DNA of 10,915 bases from JBAZTO01 sp041661865 (lineage in GTDB: Bacteria > Planctomycetota > Phycisphaerae > SM23-33), in contig JBAZTO010000079.1 of assembly GCA_041661865.1 (NCBI GenBank), positions 1 through 10,915 on the forward strand, in the 5' to 3' direction. Below are positions 1 to 8,400 of this stretch, piece after piece (the stretch's first letter is position 1; every line of letters begins with the position of its first letter). The position numbers and the translations under genes are program-made. The notes beneath the pieces are model-generated. The model searched no databases. It saw only the letters and a list, made by a program, of their open reading frames with translations, and was not told the DNA's origin.

Positions 1-177
1 ACAGGCCAATGGTTCCTCGCATATTGAGAGATGTTGCCAAGAGCGTTTCTCAAATCAGGCTTTTGGCAGGCCGTCGCCGGTTCAGGCGGCCCCTGCCGCT
101 GCGAATGACGAAAGCGCTGTCGGCAACTGAACAAACGGCGCCGCCCAGAGCGGCCAATGCACGAAGGAGAATGACTC
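1..177. other. Leader region upstream of the pectate lyase gene
   Basis: No gene is supported here. The reading frames crossing it are shadows of the lyase gene or lack a start signal. A short inverted repeat TTGAGA/TCTCAA (24-29 with 48-53) could be the end of an upstream terminator. It is followed by only a short TTTT run, so this is weak. I could not find a convincing -35/-10 pair. The last bases carry the ribosome-binding site GGAG (166-169), 8 bases before the ATG at 178. Confidence 0.5.
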
Positions 178-2409
178 ATGAACAAGATGGCAACATTTGC
201 GACAGTGGCCCTGGTCCTGGCCCTCGCCGCCGGGACGAGCCTGGCCGACACCCACACCTGGAACGTGGCCAGCGGCAACTGGAACGTATCGGGGAGTTGG
301 AACATCGGAGTTCCATCCTCCGGCGACACGGCCGACATTAAGCGATCCAGCTCCACCGCCACGATCCCCAGCGGCTACTCGGCCAGCATTTACCGCGTCT
401 ATGTCTATTACAGCGGAAGCAGGATCACGCTGAATATCGACGGAAACATGACCACCACCGGCATGCTCAAGGTGGGGTACAACTCCAACGGCCTGGGCAA
501 GGTAGAACACAATAGCGGAAGAGTGATCATTGGCAATGAAGACCTGATTATCGGCGACGGCGGGTCCTCCAGCTACACCACCGCAGACGGCCAATATAAC
601 CTGAGGAGCCCCGGCAACCTTAGCTGCCCGAATATCCGCATCGGCGACCGCGCGGCTAAAGGGACCTTCACCCAGTACGGCGGCGATGCCAACACCAACA
701 CGATCACTGTCGGGTATGGCACAAACCAGGCCTGTGTGTGCAACCTGGCCGGCGGCCAGATGACCTGCACGGGCATCACGGTGACCCGCGGCACGCTGGC
801 GGTGGGCAGGTATTCCACCCTCGACGTCAACGGCACCATGAGCATCAGCGCCAACGGCACGTTTGCGGCGGAAGTCGCCAACGGCGACGTCACCTATGCC
901 GACGTGTCGGGCAATGTGACGCTGACCAGCGGCTGCACGCTGACGATGAGCCTGATTGGCGGCTATGAGCCTTCCAATCACCAAGAGTTCACCCTGATCT
1001 ATTGCACCGGCGGCGGGACCATCAGCGGCAACTTCACCAATGTTCCCACCGGCTGGACCACTGAGCTGCGCAACAGCAACACGCAGCTTGTGGCCATCTA
1101 CCATGCCCAGACGCGCGCGTTCCCCGGCGCCCAGGGCTACGGCGCCTATGCCGTTGGCGGCCGCGGCGGCGATGTGTACCATGTGACGAATACCAACGAC
1201 AGCGGCGGCGGTTCCTTCCGCGACGGCTGCTACTTCTCCGGGGCCAGCAGGACAATCGTGTTCGACATTGGCGGGACCATCGCACTGTCCAGCACACTCT
1301 GGGTCGATCCGTCTCTTACGTCGACACAGGGCCTGACCATCGCCGGCCAGACCGCCCCGTCCGACAGCGGCGGCATCTGCACGAGGAATTACAAGATGCG
1401 GCCCGGCAGCGGAACCCATGACCTGGTCATGCGATACATCCGCGTCCGTCTGGGCGATTGCCCTGACGGCGTGACCGATGCCATTGACATGCGCTGCACC
1501 AACTCGATCGTCGACCACGTCTCCGCTTCGTGGGCCAAGGACGAATGCCTCTCCTCCCAAGGCACCAACATCACCGTCTCATGGTGCATCATCAGTGAAG
1601 GCATCAACGATGCCACGCACGGCTACGGCTCGTTGATCGCGCCTCAGGCCAATGGGGCCCGGCATAGCTGGCACCACAACCTCTATGCCCACCACCTGGG
1701 TCGGACGCCTCGCGCCGGCGCCCAGAACGGCGCCAACGACTTCCTGATGGACTACGTCAACAACGTGACCTACAACTGGGGCACGGCGAGCGACTGGGGC
1801 TGCTGGGGCTGCGTAGGCTCAGAGTATCTCAACACCAACTGGGTCAACAACTACGCTATCGCCGGCCCCAACACCGGCACCGCCTCCTACTGCAACGCCG
1901 TGATGAGCACCAGCAGTAGCGGCGCCACCTGCCGTGTCTATCACAGCGGCAACTATATCGACACCGACAAGGACAGTTCCCACGACGGCATTGCCGTGAC
2001 CAACAACAACTTCAAGGGCGGCAGGACAATCGTGGCCTCGGCCTTCTCGATTCCGGCACTTAATGCCATCACCACCTCGGACGCCAACACGGCTTACCAG
2101 GCGGTGCTGGCCGGCGCCGGGGCAACCCTTCCGGCGCGTGACAGCCGTGATACTGCGGTCGTCAACAGCGTCTCCAACCGCAACGGCGCTATCATCACCA
2201 GCACGCCCGCCTATCCGTCGTTGGCCACCGGCACCGCGCCGACCGACACGGACAGCGACGGCATGCCGGATAGTTGGGAAAACTGGTACGGCACCAACCC
2301 CAACACCGCCGACAACAACGGCGACCTGGATTCAAACGACGAGTACACCAACCTCGAGCGTTACCTCCAGTACCGCGTGGATCCCAACAGCGTCACGGCA
2401 GGCCACTAA
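178..2409 (+). CDS. Secreted pectate lyase, PL1-like, with beta-solenoid N-domain and calcium-type C-tail
   Basis: Probably an extracellular enzyme that cleaves de-esterified pectin (polygalacturonate) by beta-elimination with Ca2+. Residues 1-23 form a signal peptide: a Lys-containing start, a hydrophobic stretch, then a cleavage-like ...AAGTSLADT. Residues about 25-308 are Gly/Thr/Asn-rich repeats with phrases such as LKVGYN, IIGDGG, TFTQYGGD and TLAVGRY, like the beta-solenoid repeats in autotransporter-like planctomycete proteins. From about residue 312 (RAFPGAQGYGAYAVGGRGG) to about 650 lies a pectate lyase C-type right-handed beta-helix. It contains VDH at 445-447, in the place of the family's calcium-binding WIDH segment, and GRTPR at 508-512, matching the catalytic RxPR motif. 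Residues 689-732 (DTDSDGMPDSWE...NLERYLQYR) are a thrombospondin-3/EF-hand-like acidic tail typical of secreted lyases. The start is fixed by GGAG 8 bases upstream. There is no PEP-CTERM signal. The lyase fold is fairly certain; the exact substrate is inferred. Confidence 0.88.
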   Translation: MNKMATFATVALVLALAAGTSLADTHTWNVASGNWNVSGSWNIGVPSSGDTADIKRSSSTATIPSGYSASIYRVYVYYSGSRITLNIDGNMTTTGMLKVGYNSNGLGKVEHNSGRVIIGNEDLIIGDGGSSSYTTADGQYNLRSPGNLSCPNIRIGDRAAKGTFTQYGGDANTNTITVGYGTNQACVCNLAGGQMTCTGITVTRGTLAVGRYSTLDVNGTMSISANGTFAAEVANGDVTYADVSGNVTLTSGCTLTMSLIGGYEPSNHQEFTLIYCTGGGTISGNFTNVPTGWTTELRNSNTQLVAIYHAQTRAFPGAQGYGAYAVGGRGGDVYHVTNTNDSGGGSFRDGCYFSGASRTIVFDIGGTIALSSTLWVDPSLTSTQGLTIAGQTAPSDSGGICTRNYKMRPGSGTHDLVMRYIRVRLGDCPDGVTDAIDMRCTNSIVDHVSASWAKDECLSSQGTNITVSWCIISEGINDATHGYGSLIAPQANGARHSWHHNLYAHHLGRTPRAGAQNGANDFLMDYVNNVTYNWGTASDWGCWGCVGSEYLNTNWVNNYAIAGPNTGTASYCNAVMSTSSSGATCRVYHSGNYIDTDKDSSHDGIAVTNNNFKGGRTIVASAFSIPALNAITTSDANTAYQAVLAGAGATLPARDSRDTAVVNSVSNRNGAIITSTPAYPSLATGTAPTDTDSDGMPDSWENWYGTNPNTADNNGDLDSNDEYTNLERYLQYRVDPNSVTAGH

Positions 2410-2449
2410 GCGGCCCAATGACGTCTGAGGAAGTAGTAAGTTGAAGATC

Positions 2450-2495
2450 ACCGGGCGGCGTCGAAGCATGGCGCTGCCCGGTGTGTTTATTGTTG
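2450..2495 (+). terminator. Rho-independent terminator after the lyase gene
   Basis: An 11-base stem ACCGGGCGGCG (2450-2460) pairs with CGCTGCCCGGT (2472-2482) with one G:U pair and an 11-base loop. It is followed by GTGTTTATTGTTG, which is rich in T though not a clean run. It lies 41 bases after the stop codon, so it should end the lyase transcript as a single-gene unit. Confidence 0.75.
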
Positions 2496-2532
2496 CAAGG
2501 TCATCCCCAGTCCATGAGAACGTGTATGAAAA

Positions 2533-2648
2533 CGTAGCATGGGCGTCTCGCCCATGAGTATCACGGCCGTCCCGGCCGTGCGATATACGAAAACTCACCG
2601 ACAGGGGCAAGAGCCCCTGTTACTCACGGGCGAGACGCCCGTGCTACG
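2533..2648. repeat. Four-hairpin palindromic repeat (cruciform)
   Basis: Four hairpins, each with an 8-base stem and a 3-4 base loop, stand in series: CATGGGCG/CGCCCATG (2538-2556), CACGGCCG/CGGCCGTG (2562-2580), ACAGGGGC/GCCCCTGT (2601-2620) and CACGGGCG/CGCCCGTG (2625-2643). The outermost two are inverted copies of one unit (GTAGCAYGGGCG...), closed by CGTAGC at 2533 and GCTACG at 2648, so the whole block can fold as one cruciform. The same unit type, with CACAGGCG stems, lies inside the restriction gene at 6632-6697. I recall repeats of this kind as common in planctomycete and verrucomicrobial genomes; that is memory, not a search. Confidence 0.85.
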
Positions 2649-2684
2649 CCGAGAACAGAGAGGCCCTGAGGACTTCTCCAACAA

Positions 2685-2718
2685 CCCTGTCAAACCCTGT
2701 CAAACACACCCTGTCAAA
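2685..2718. repeat. Short tandem repeat CCCTGTCAAA
   Basis: Three exact copies of CCCTGTCAAA lie at 2685-2694, 2695-2704 and 2709-2718. The first two abut and the third follows after four bases. It sits in the 416-base gene-free stretch 2410-2825, which otherwise holds only the lyase terminator and the cruciform repeat. No role is apparent; it could be replication slippage or part of the symporter leader. Confidence 0.7.
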
Positions 2719-2825
2719 CACCCCTTGCACAACGAGGGGGCAAAGGCGAGAATCAACGTGCGATCCTATCCCGCAAGACAGCGAAGGCGGACCCGGCACG
2801 GACGGCTGGGCCGAGAGAGTGCATC

Positions 2826-4178
2826 ATGGAAAAGAAGCGGTCATTTCTCCAAAGCTATCGGTTCTCACTGATCCTGCTGGGCGCGATGGCGGCCGGCTGC
2901 CTGCTGGGCACCCTGCGGCCGCAGTGGGCCGCGTCGGTCAAGCCCCTGGGCGACCTGTTCCTGCGGTGCCTGTTCATGATCATCGCCCCGCTGATCTACT
3001 TCTCGATCGCCTCGGCCGTGGCGACCATGTCCAGCACCTTCCGTCTGCTTCGCATCCTGGGCTGGATGCTGGTCATGTTCTTCGCGACAGGCATCGTCGC
3101 GTCGGTGGTCATGCTGGTGGCCGTGCAGTGGTATCCGCCGGCAATAGGTTTCGCCAATGGGGCCGCCGCCGTGGCTGTGCCCGCCCAGCAGATGAGCACA
3201 TTCGAGCAACTGCTGCGGGCCTTCACCACGGGCGATTTCGTCGAGTTGCTGTCGATGCGGAACACCCTGGCCCTGATCGTCTTTGCGATCATGACGGGCC
3301 TGGCCGCCTCGGCCGGCGGGGAGAAGACGCGCCCCTACACCGCCTTCCTTCGCGCCGGCAACGAAGTCTTCATGCGGGTGGTCTCCTACGTGATGTACCT
3401 GGCCCCCGTCGGACTCGGCGCGTACTTCGCCAACCTGGTCGTCCAGTACGGCGGGGTGCTGGTCGGCTCCTACGGCCGGGCCATGCTGCTCTACTACCCG
3501 CTGACGATTGCGTATTTCTTCACCGCCTTCACCGTGTACACCTTCCTGGCCGGCGGGCCCAGGGGCGTCAAACGCTTCTGGGGCAGCATCCTGCCGACCT
3601 CGTTGACCGCCCTGTCCACCGGCAGCAGCTATGTGACCATCCCGGTCAATCTCAAGGCCGCCCAGCAGATCGGCGTGCCCGACGACATCGCCGAGACCGT
3701 CATCCCCATCGGCGCGACGCTGCACATGGAAGGCTCGTGCCTGGCGGCGGTGCTGAAGATCGCCTTCGTGTTCGGCGTTTTCCACATGGACTTCTCCTCG
3801 CCGGAGATCCTCCTCAAGGCCGGCGGGGTGGCGCTGCTAGCGGGCATGGTCATCAGCGGAATCCCCGGCGGCGGCATCACCGGGGAGGTGCTGATCATGA
3901 CGCTGTTCAACCTGCCGCCCGAATCGCTGCCGCTGATGAACGCCATCGGAAACCTCGTCGATCCGCCGGCCACGCTGGTCAATGCCGTCGGCGACAATGT
4001 CTCGAGCATGCTGGTGGCCCGCGTGATGGGCGGCCGACGTTGGATGTCCCGCCCTGCCGCGGCGGCGGAGGGATACCTCGCCGACGGCCGGCTCCCGAAC
4101 GAGACAATCCTGATGGCCCCCGATAAGCAAGGCCCCGGAGTGCCGCTGGCCCAGGCCGGCTCGAAGTCGTCGAATTGA
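2826..4178 (+). CDS. Dicarboxylate/amino acid:cation symporter family (DAACS) transporter
   Basis: An inner-membrane secondary transporter of the GltP/DctA/SstT superfamily, which couples substrate uptake to Na+ or H+. At 450 residues it has the usual family length and many hydrophobic helices. Family landmarks: the serine-rich re-entrant loop LSTGSSY at 263-269 (HP1); GATLHMEGS at 297-304, in the place of the NMDGT sodium-binding motif; the HP2 loop SGIPGGGITGE; and DPPATLVNAVGD at 379-390, aligned with helix TM8. Two key positions deviate. NMDGT has become HMEGS, and the TM8 arginine that holds the side-chain carboxylate in glutamate/aspartate carriers (R397 in GltPh) aligns with Ala382. 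The substrate is therefore probably not an acidic amino acid bound in the usual way. The start ATG has a GAGAG stretch about 8 bases upstream. The L,D-transpeptidase gene follows 29 bases after the stop, suggesting co-transcription. Confidence 0.9.
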   Translation: MEKKRSFLQSYRFSLILLGAMAAGCLLGTLRPQWAASVKPLGDLFLRCLFMIIAPLIYFSIASAVATMSSTFRLLRILGWMLVMFFATGIVASVVMLVAVQWYPPAIGFANGAAAVAVPAQQMSTFEQLLRAFTTGDFVELLSMRNTLALIVFAIMTGLAASAGGEKTRPYTAFLRAGNEVFMRVVSYVMYLAPVGLGAYFANLVVQYGGVLVGSYGRAMLLYYPLTIAYFFTAFTVYTFLAGGPRGVKRFWGSILPTSLTALSTGSSYVTIPVNLKAAQQIGVPDDIAETVIPIGATLHMEGSCLAAVLKIAFVFGVFHMDFSSPEILLKAGGVALLAGMVISGIPGGGITGEVLIMTLFNLPPESLPLMNAIGNLVDPPATLVNAVGDNVSSMLVARVMGGRRWMSRPAAAAEGYLADGRLPNETILMAPDKQGPGVPLAQAGSKSSN

Positions 4179-4207
4179 CCCACCCGCAACGGCAAAGGGC
4201 ATCACGC

Positions 4208-5005
4208 ATGGCTGCGATCAGGCATCGGACGGCATGGACGACGGCGACGCTGGTGGCGCTGCTGGCTGCGGCCGGCTGTGACCCGAAGCCCGCGAGCAAC
4301 GCCCCGCCGGCAAGCCCCTTGGCGCCGCTGCAACACTCGCGGCAAGTCGTGCTGGTCATTGCCGATGGCTGGGACTCCACCACGGCCACACTCGTGTGCT
4401 ATGCCCGCGCCGGCGTCGATCAGCCGTGGACGGTCGCCGGGCAGCGCATCCCCGTCACCCTCGGCCGGACGGGCTTGGCCTGGGGCCGCGGCCTCCACGG
4501 GACGGCCCCCCTGCCCGGCCCGGTCAAGTGCGAAGGAGACGGCAAGGCCCCCGCCGGCGTTTTCGCCCTGCCCCTGGTTTTTGGCTACGCCGAAAAAGCG
4601 AAATCCGGCGAAATCAAGCTTCCCTATCTTGCCCTGACGGCCGAGATTGTCGGTGTCGATGACGCCAACTCGCGCCTCTATAACCAAATTGTCCAGTGGA
4701 AGCCGGGGCAGGCCAGGGACTGGGACAGTGCCGAGACGATGCGCCGCGCCGACGGTCTTTACGAGTGGGGCGTGGTGGTCGGCCACAATACTTCGCCGGT
4801 GGTGCCGGGCGCCGGGTCGTGCATTTTCATGCACATCTGGCGTGGCCCGGACAAGCCCACCGCCGGCTGCACCGCCATGGCCCGCCCGCACGTGCTCGAC
4901 CTGGTGAAATGGCTCGATCCGCAGGCCCAGCCGGTGCTTGTGCAACTGCCCCGCGAGGCGTACGACCTGCTGGAGGGGGCCTGGAACCTCCCGCCGTCGC
5001 CGTGA
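4208..5005 (+). CDS. L,D-transpeptidase (YkuD-fold) lipoprotein-like enzyme
   Basis: Likely a cell-wall enzyme of the L,D-transpeptidase catalytic-domain family, acting outside the membrane on peptidoglycan cross-links or protein-wall linkage. The N-terminus (MAAIRHRTAW, then a hydrophobic stretch ending LLAAAGC) resembles a lipoprotein signal with Cys at 23; the lipobox is imperfect, with Ala at -3. Residues about 82-118 (GRTGLAWGRGLH, EGDGKAPAGVF) and about 195-232 (VVVGHNTSPVVPGAGSC, FMHIW, TAGCTAM) are the family's signature blocks. His209 and Cys221 are the expected catalytic pair; the active-site motif is TAGCTAM rather than the classic SHGCIRM, as in the branch with PT-x-GC-x-A motifs. 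I chose the ATG at 4208 because AAAGGG lies 8 bases upstream and it starts the signal peptide; a TTG at 4175 overlapping the symporter stop is less likely. The real length is then 265 residues. Confidence 0.85.
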   Translation: MAAIRHRTAWTTATLVALLAAAGCDPKPASNAPPASPLAPLQHSRQVVLVIADGWDSTTATLVCYARAGVDQPWTVAGQRIPVTLGRTGLAWGRGLHGTAPLPGPVKCEGDGKAPAGVFALPLVFGYAEKAKSGEIKLPYLALTAEIVGVDDANSRLYNQIVQWKPGQARDWDSAETMRRADGLYEWGVVVGHNTSPVVPGAGSCIFMHIWRGPDKPTAGCTAMARPHVLDLVKWLDPQAQPVLVQLPREAYDLLEGAWNLPPSP

Positions 5006-5054
5006 ATCCCCCCGCCCCGCCGCGCGATTGCCCGACGATTGCCCCGAACCGTCA

Positions 5055-5083
5055 TTGACTTTCGCCGATCCGTCGCGGACAAT
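5055..5083 (+). promoter_or_regulatory. Promoter of the tRNA-Arg gene
   Basis: TTGACT (5055-5060) and GACAAT (5078-5083) are separated by 17 bases, matching the sigma-70 -35 at 5 of 6 and the -10 at 4 of 6 positions. The expected transcription start near 5090 lies about 10 bases before the first base of the tRNA. That gives a short 5' leader, as usual for tRNA genes. Confidence 0.6.
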
Positions 5084-5099
5084 GTCCCCGTCGCATAGC

Positions 5100-5173
5100 G
5101 TCCCCGTAGCTCAATTGGATAGAGCGCTTGCCTCCGGAGCAAGAGGTTACAGGTTCGATTCCTGTCGGGGATA
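5100..5173 (+). tRNA. tRNA-Arg, anticodon CCG
   Basis: A full cloverleaf can be drawn. The acceptor stem GTCCCCG/CGGGGAT has one terminal G:U pair. The D arm is GCTC...GAGC. The anticodon arm CTTGC-CTCCGGA-GCAAG has CCG at anticodon positions 34-36, reading CGG codons for arginine. The T arm is ACAGG-TTCGATT-CCTGT. The discriminator base is A at 5173. The 3' CCA is not encoded (ATT follows), so it must be added after transcription. Length is 74 bases. Confidence 0.95.
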
Positions 5174-5270
5174 TTTCTTCAGGGGAACAACCTATCTGCC
5201 GGACCTGACAAGGGCGTCACGGAACCGTATTTGCCTGAAACATGGGACGTGGTACATATTGTACAACGAT

Positions 5271-5298
5271 TCCGCGTGCAACCAGTTGCACGCCCTAC
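5271..5298 (-). repeat. Dispersed palindromic repeat, copy A
   Basis: GCGTGCAAC (5274-5282) is complementary to GTTGCACGC (5285-5293), a perfect 9-base stem. Read on the - strand, the 28-base unit starts GTAGGGCGTGCAACT and ends GCACGCGGA. It matches copy C (10561-10588) at 26 of 28 positions, and its first 15 bases match copy B (9350-9364) exactly. It sits in the spacer between the tRNA and the restriction gene. Confidence 0.8.
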
Positions 5299-5331
5299 CC
5301 AGTACCACGACCCACAGGCCGACACGCCGAA

Positions 5332-5360
5332 TTGACGGCGGCCCCAAAACGGAGTAACCT
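5332..5360 (+). promoter_or_regulatory. Possible promoter for the restriction-HEPN operon
   Basis: TTGACG (5332-5337, 5 of 6 to consensus) is followed after 17 bases by TAACCT (5355-5360, only 3 of 6). A start near 5367 would leave a leader of about 70 bases containing a GCGCCG/CGGCGC hairpin (5394-5407). A second weak candidate is TTGCCT (5231-5236) with CATATT (5255-5260). Neither is strong, which could fit a restriction gene kept at low expression, but the call is tentative. Confidence 0.3.
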
Positions 5361-5437
5361 TCCCCCATGCCCGGAAAACAGAAGAATGTCGCCGCGCCGC
5401 ACGGCGCAGGCCTGATCGCGCGATTTGGGGGCCGACC

Positions 5438-8400
5438 ATGAGCAAGACCTTTGAACAAGGCAAAGATGAAGTCGCCGCCTTGTGCGAATACTTCGCGAAA
5501 AACCAAGCGGCTTTCTGCGCGCCCGGCAGGAAAGAAGCCCACGTCCGGCAGGATCTGATCGACCCGTTCTTCCGCGCGCTGGGCTGGGACGTCGGCAATG
5601 CCGCCCGCGTCGCGCCGCAATATTGCGAAGTCATCGTCGAGGACAGCCTGGACATCGAAGGTCAGCAGAAGGCCCCCGATTACACCTTCCGCGTCGGCAC
5701 GCTGCCGAAGTTTTACACCGAAGCCAAGAAGTGCGGCGTGAACATCTTCGCCGATCCCGCCCCGGCCTATCAGCTTCGCCGCTACGGATGGAGCGCCAAG
5801 GTGGCCCTTTCCATCCTGACCGACTTTGAGGAAACCGGCGTGTACGATTGCACCACGCGCCCGCGTCCCGGCGACAAGGCCAGCCACGCCCGGATTCTCT
5901 ACTATCGCTTCGATGAATACCCCGACCGCTGGCGCGAACTGTGGGATATCTTCTCGCATGAGGCCGTCTGGACCGGGGCTTTCGATCAATACGCCGCGGC
6001 CAAGCGCAAGCGAGGCACGTCCGAAGTGGACGTGGAGTTTCTCAAGGAACTGGAGGGCTGGCGCGACCAACTCGCCCGCAATCTGGCCCTGCGCAATCCG
6101 AAACTCTCGGGCGACGAACTGAACCGCGCCGTTCAACTCACCATCGACCGCGTGGTATTCCTTCGCATGGCCGAAGATCGGGGCCTGGAACCCTGCGAAC
6201 AACTCCTGACGTTGTGCCGGCAAGAGGACATTTACGACGGCTACATGAAGCTCTGCCGCAAGGCCGACGACAAGTACAACTCCGGCCTGTTCCATTTTCA
6301 GAAGGAAGCCGACGTAGGCGAAGCGCCCGACAACATCACCCCCCGCCTGACCGTCGACGACAAGGTTTTCAAGCCCATCCTGCAAAGCCTGTACTTCGCC
6401 CACGGCAGCCCCTACGAATTCAAGGTTCTGCCCGTCGAAATCCTGGGCACGGTCTACGAGCGCTTCCTGGGCAAGGTCATCCGCCTGACGCCCGGCCACC
6501 AGGCAAAGATTGAGGAAAAGCCCGAAGTCCGCAAGGCCGGCGGTGTCTACTACACGCCCGCCTACATCGTCAACTACATCGTCCACCAGACAGTCGGCCG
6601 CCAGATCGACGGAAAGAGTCCGGCGCAACTGTGTGGTGGCACAGGCGTCTCGCCTGTGAATGTGAACGTCCGCCACAGGCGGGACGCCTGTGGTACCAAG
6701 CCCTTCCGCGTCCTGGACATGGCTTGCGGGAGCGGGTCTTTCCTGCTGGGGGCCTACCAGTGCCTTCTGGACCATTGCCTGAAATGGTACATCGACAACG
6801 GGCCCGAAGGCTTCCCCAAGGCCGTGTGTGCCGCCCGCGCGGGCGACTGGCGGCTGACCATTGCCGAGAAGAAGCGAATTTTGCTGGCCCATATCTTCGG
6901 CGTCGATATCGACCCCCAGGCCGTGGAAGTGTCCAAGCTGTCGCTGCTGCTGAAAGTCCTGGAAGGCGAGTCGGCCGAGACGGTCGGCAACACCATGCGG
7001 CTTTTCCATGAGCGGGCGCTGCCGAACCTGTCGGACAATATCAAGTGCGGCAATTCCCTGATCGGGCCGGACTACTTTACCGGCCGGCTGATACCCGACG
7101 CCGAGGAATTCGCCCGCGTCAATGCTTTTGACTGGAAGCGGGGATTCCCCGATGCCATGAAGGCCGGGGGCTTCGATTGCGTCATCGGAAATCCGCCATA
7201 CATACGGATGGAGGGATTCACGGGTGTCAAGGACTATCTGCGCTCGCACTATTCGGCGCATGAAGAACGCGCGGACTTCTATACATATTTCATCGAGAAA
7301 GCCCTACGATTATTGAGCAAGTCTGGACTTCTTGGAATGATCGTGTCTAACAAATTTGCCGTCGCAAAGTATGGCGAACCTTTGCGGCGGACCATTGAAC
7401 AATCGGCAGAGGTGCTAGAAATTGCGGATTTCGCTGGGGCAAGCGTGTTTCGTGGCGCGACCGTTCGTACGCTGGTTCTTGTAATGAAGCCAAGGACGGG
7501 GCGAACGCATGACAGGATTCGCTACGCCCCGGTCCCACGCCCGGCCGACTTCCAGCAGATAGAGGCCGGCGTTCTGCCGGTCGTGGAGTACGTGAAGAAG
7601 TCGCAGACGTTTTTGGGGGCAAGGCAGGTATCTACTTCACCGTGGCAATTGATTCCGGCCGCCCAGTCGGATTTCTTGCAGCGATTGAGTCGAAGATTTC
7701 CGGCACTTAGTGACACATTCAAATGGCGGCCGCTATTCGGAATCAAGACCGGGCTAAACGAAGCATTCATTATTGACGATGCGACGCGCAGGGATATTCT
7801 TAGGGACGACCCGAACGCGAAGAATGTCATTCACCCGTTTCTCATGGGGAAGGATGTTCGCCGATATTTCGTGCGAGATGAACGCCGCTATGTGATTTAC
7901 CTTCATCCCAATAAGAGAATCAGTAGTTTTGCCGGTATCAAGAAGCACCTTGACGCATTTCGTGATGCGCTAGTGTCTCGCGCGACTGGTCAAGAATGGT
8001 TTGAACTTCAACAACCCGCCGTCGCGTTGCTGCCCATTCTTGAGAAGCCCAAGATCGTTTACCCGATAATAGCGCCAGAGCCGCGATTTGCTTTGGACAC
8101 TGACGGATTTCTTGTGAACGACAAATGTTTCGTTCTTCCAACAGATTCACTTTTTCTCCTGGGCATTCTGAATTCTTCCCTAAGCCGGATGTTCTTTGGT
8201 GCGACTTGCGCACGTCTGGAGGGCGGCGACGACTGCTACTACGAGTTTCGGGCACAATTCGTCGAGCGCTTCCCCATGCCAACGGCTGACCTAAAAGGAA
8301 CACCAGGCAGAGCTATTCACGACGGAATGGTTGATCTTGTAAGTGCAATGTCTTCGATGCACAAGCAGCTTGCGTCGGCCAAGAGCGAAACCCAGCGCGG

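Noticed and set aside
82..1560. A 492-codon open frame on the - strand opposite the lyase gene
   Set aside because: It mirrors a GC-rich gene with strong third-position bias, its product is low-complexity Ala/Gly/Val/His, and the + strand frame has a signal peptide, motifs and a ribosome-binding site.
2865..3785. A 306-codon open frame on the - strand opposite the symporter gene
   Set aside because: Its product is a His/Gln/Gly/Arg-rich shadow with no hydrophobic or domain pattern; the + strand clearly encodes a DAACS transporter.
4175..4207. TTG start for the L,D-transpeptidase overlapping the symporter stop
   Set aside because: It would put 11 polar residues before the signal peptide and has no ribosome-binding site; the ATG at 4208 has AAAGGG at good spacing.
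5192..7261. A 689-codon open frame on the - strand opposite the restriction gene
   Set aside because: It is an antisense shadow that ends exactly where the GC-rich part of the + strand gene ends. The + strand carries motif I, NPPY and the nuclease motif.
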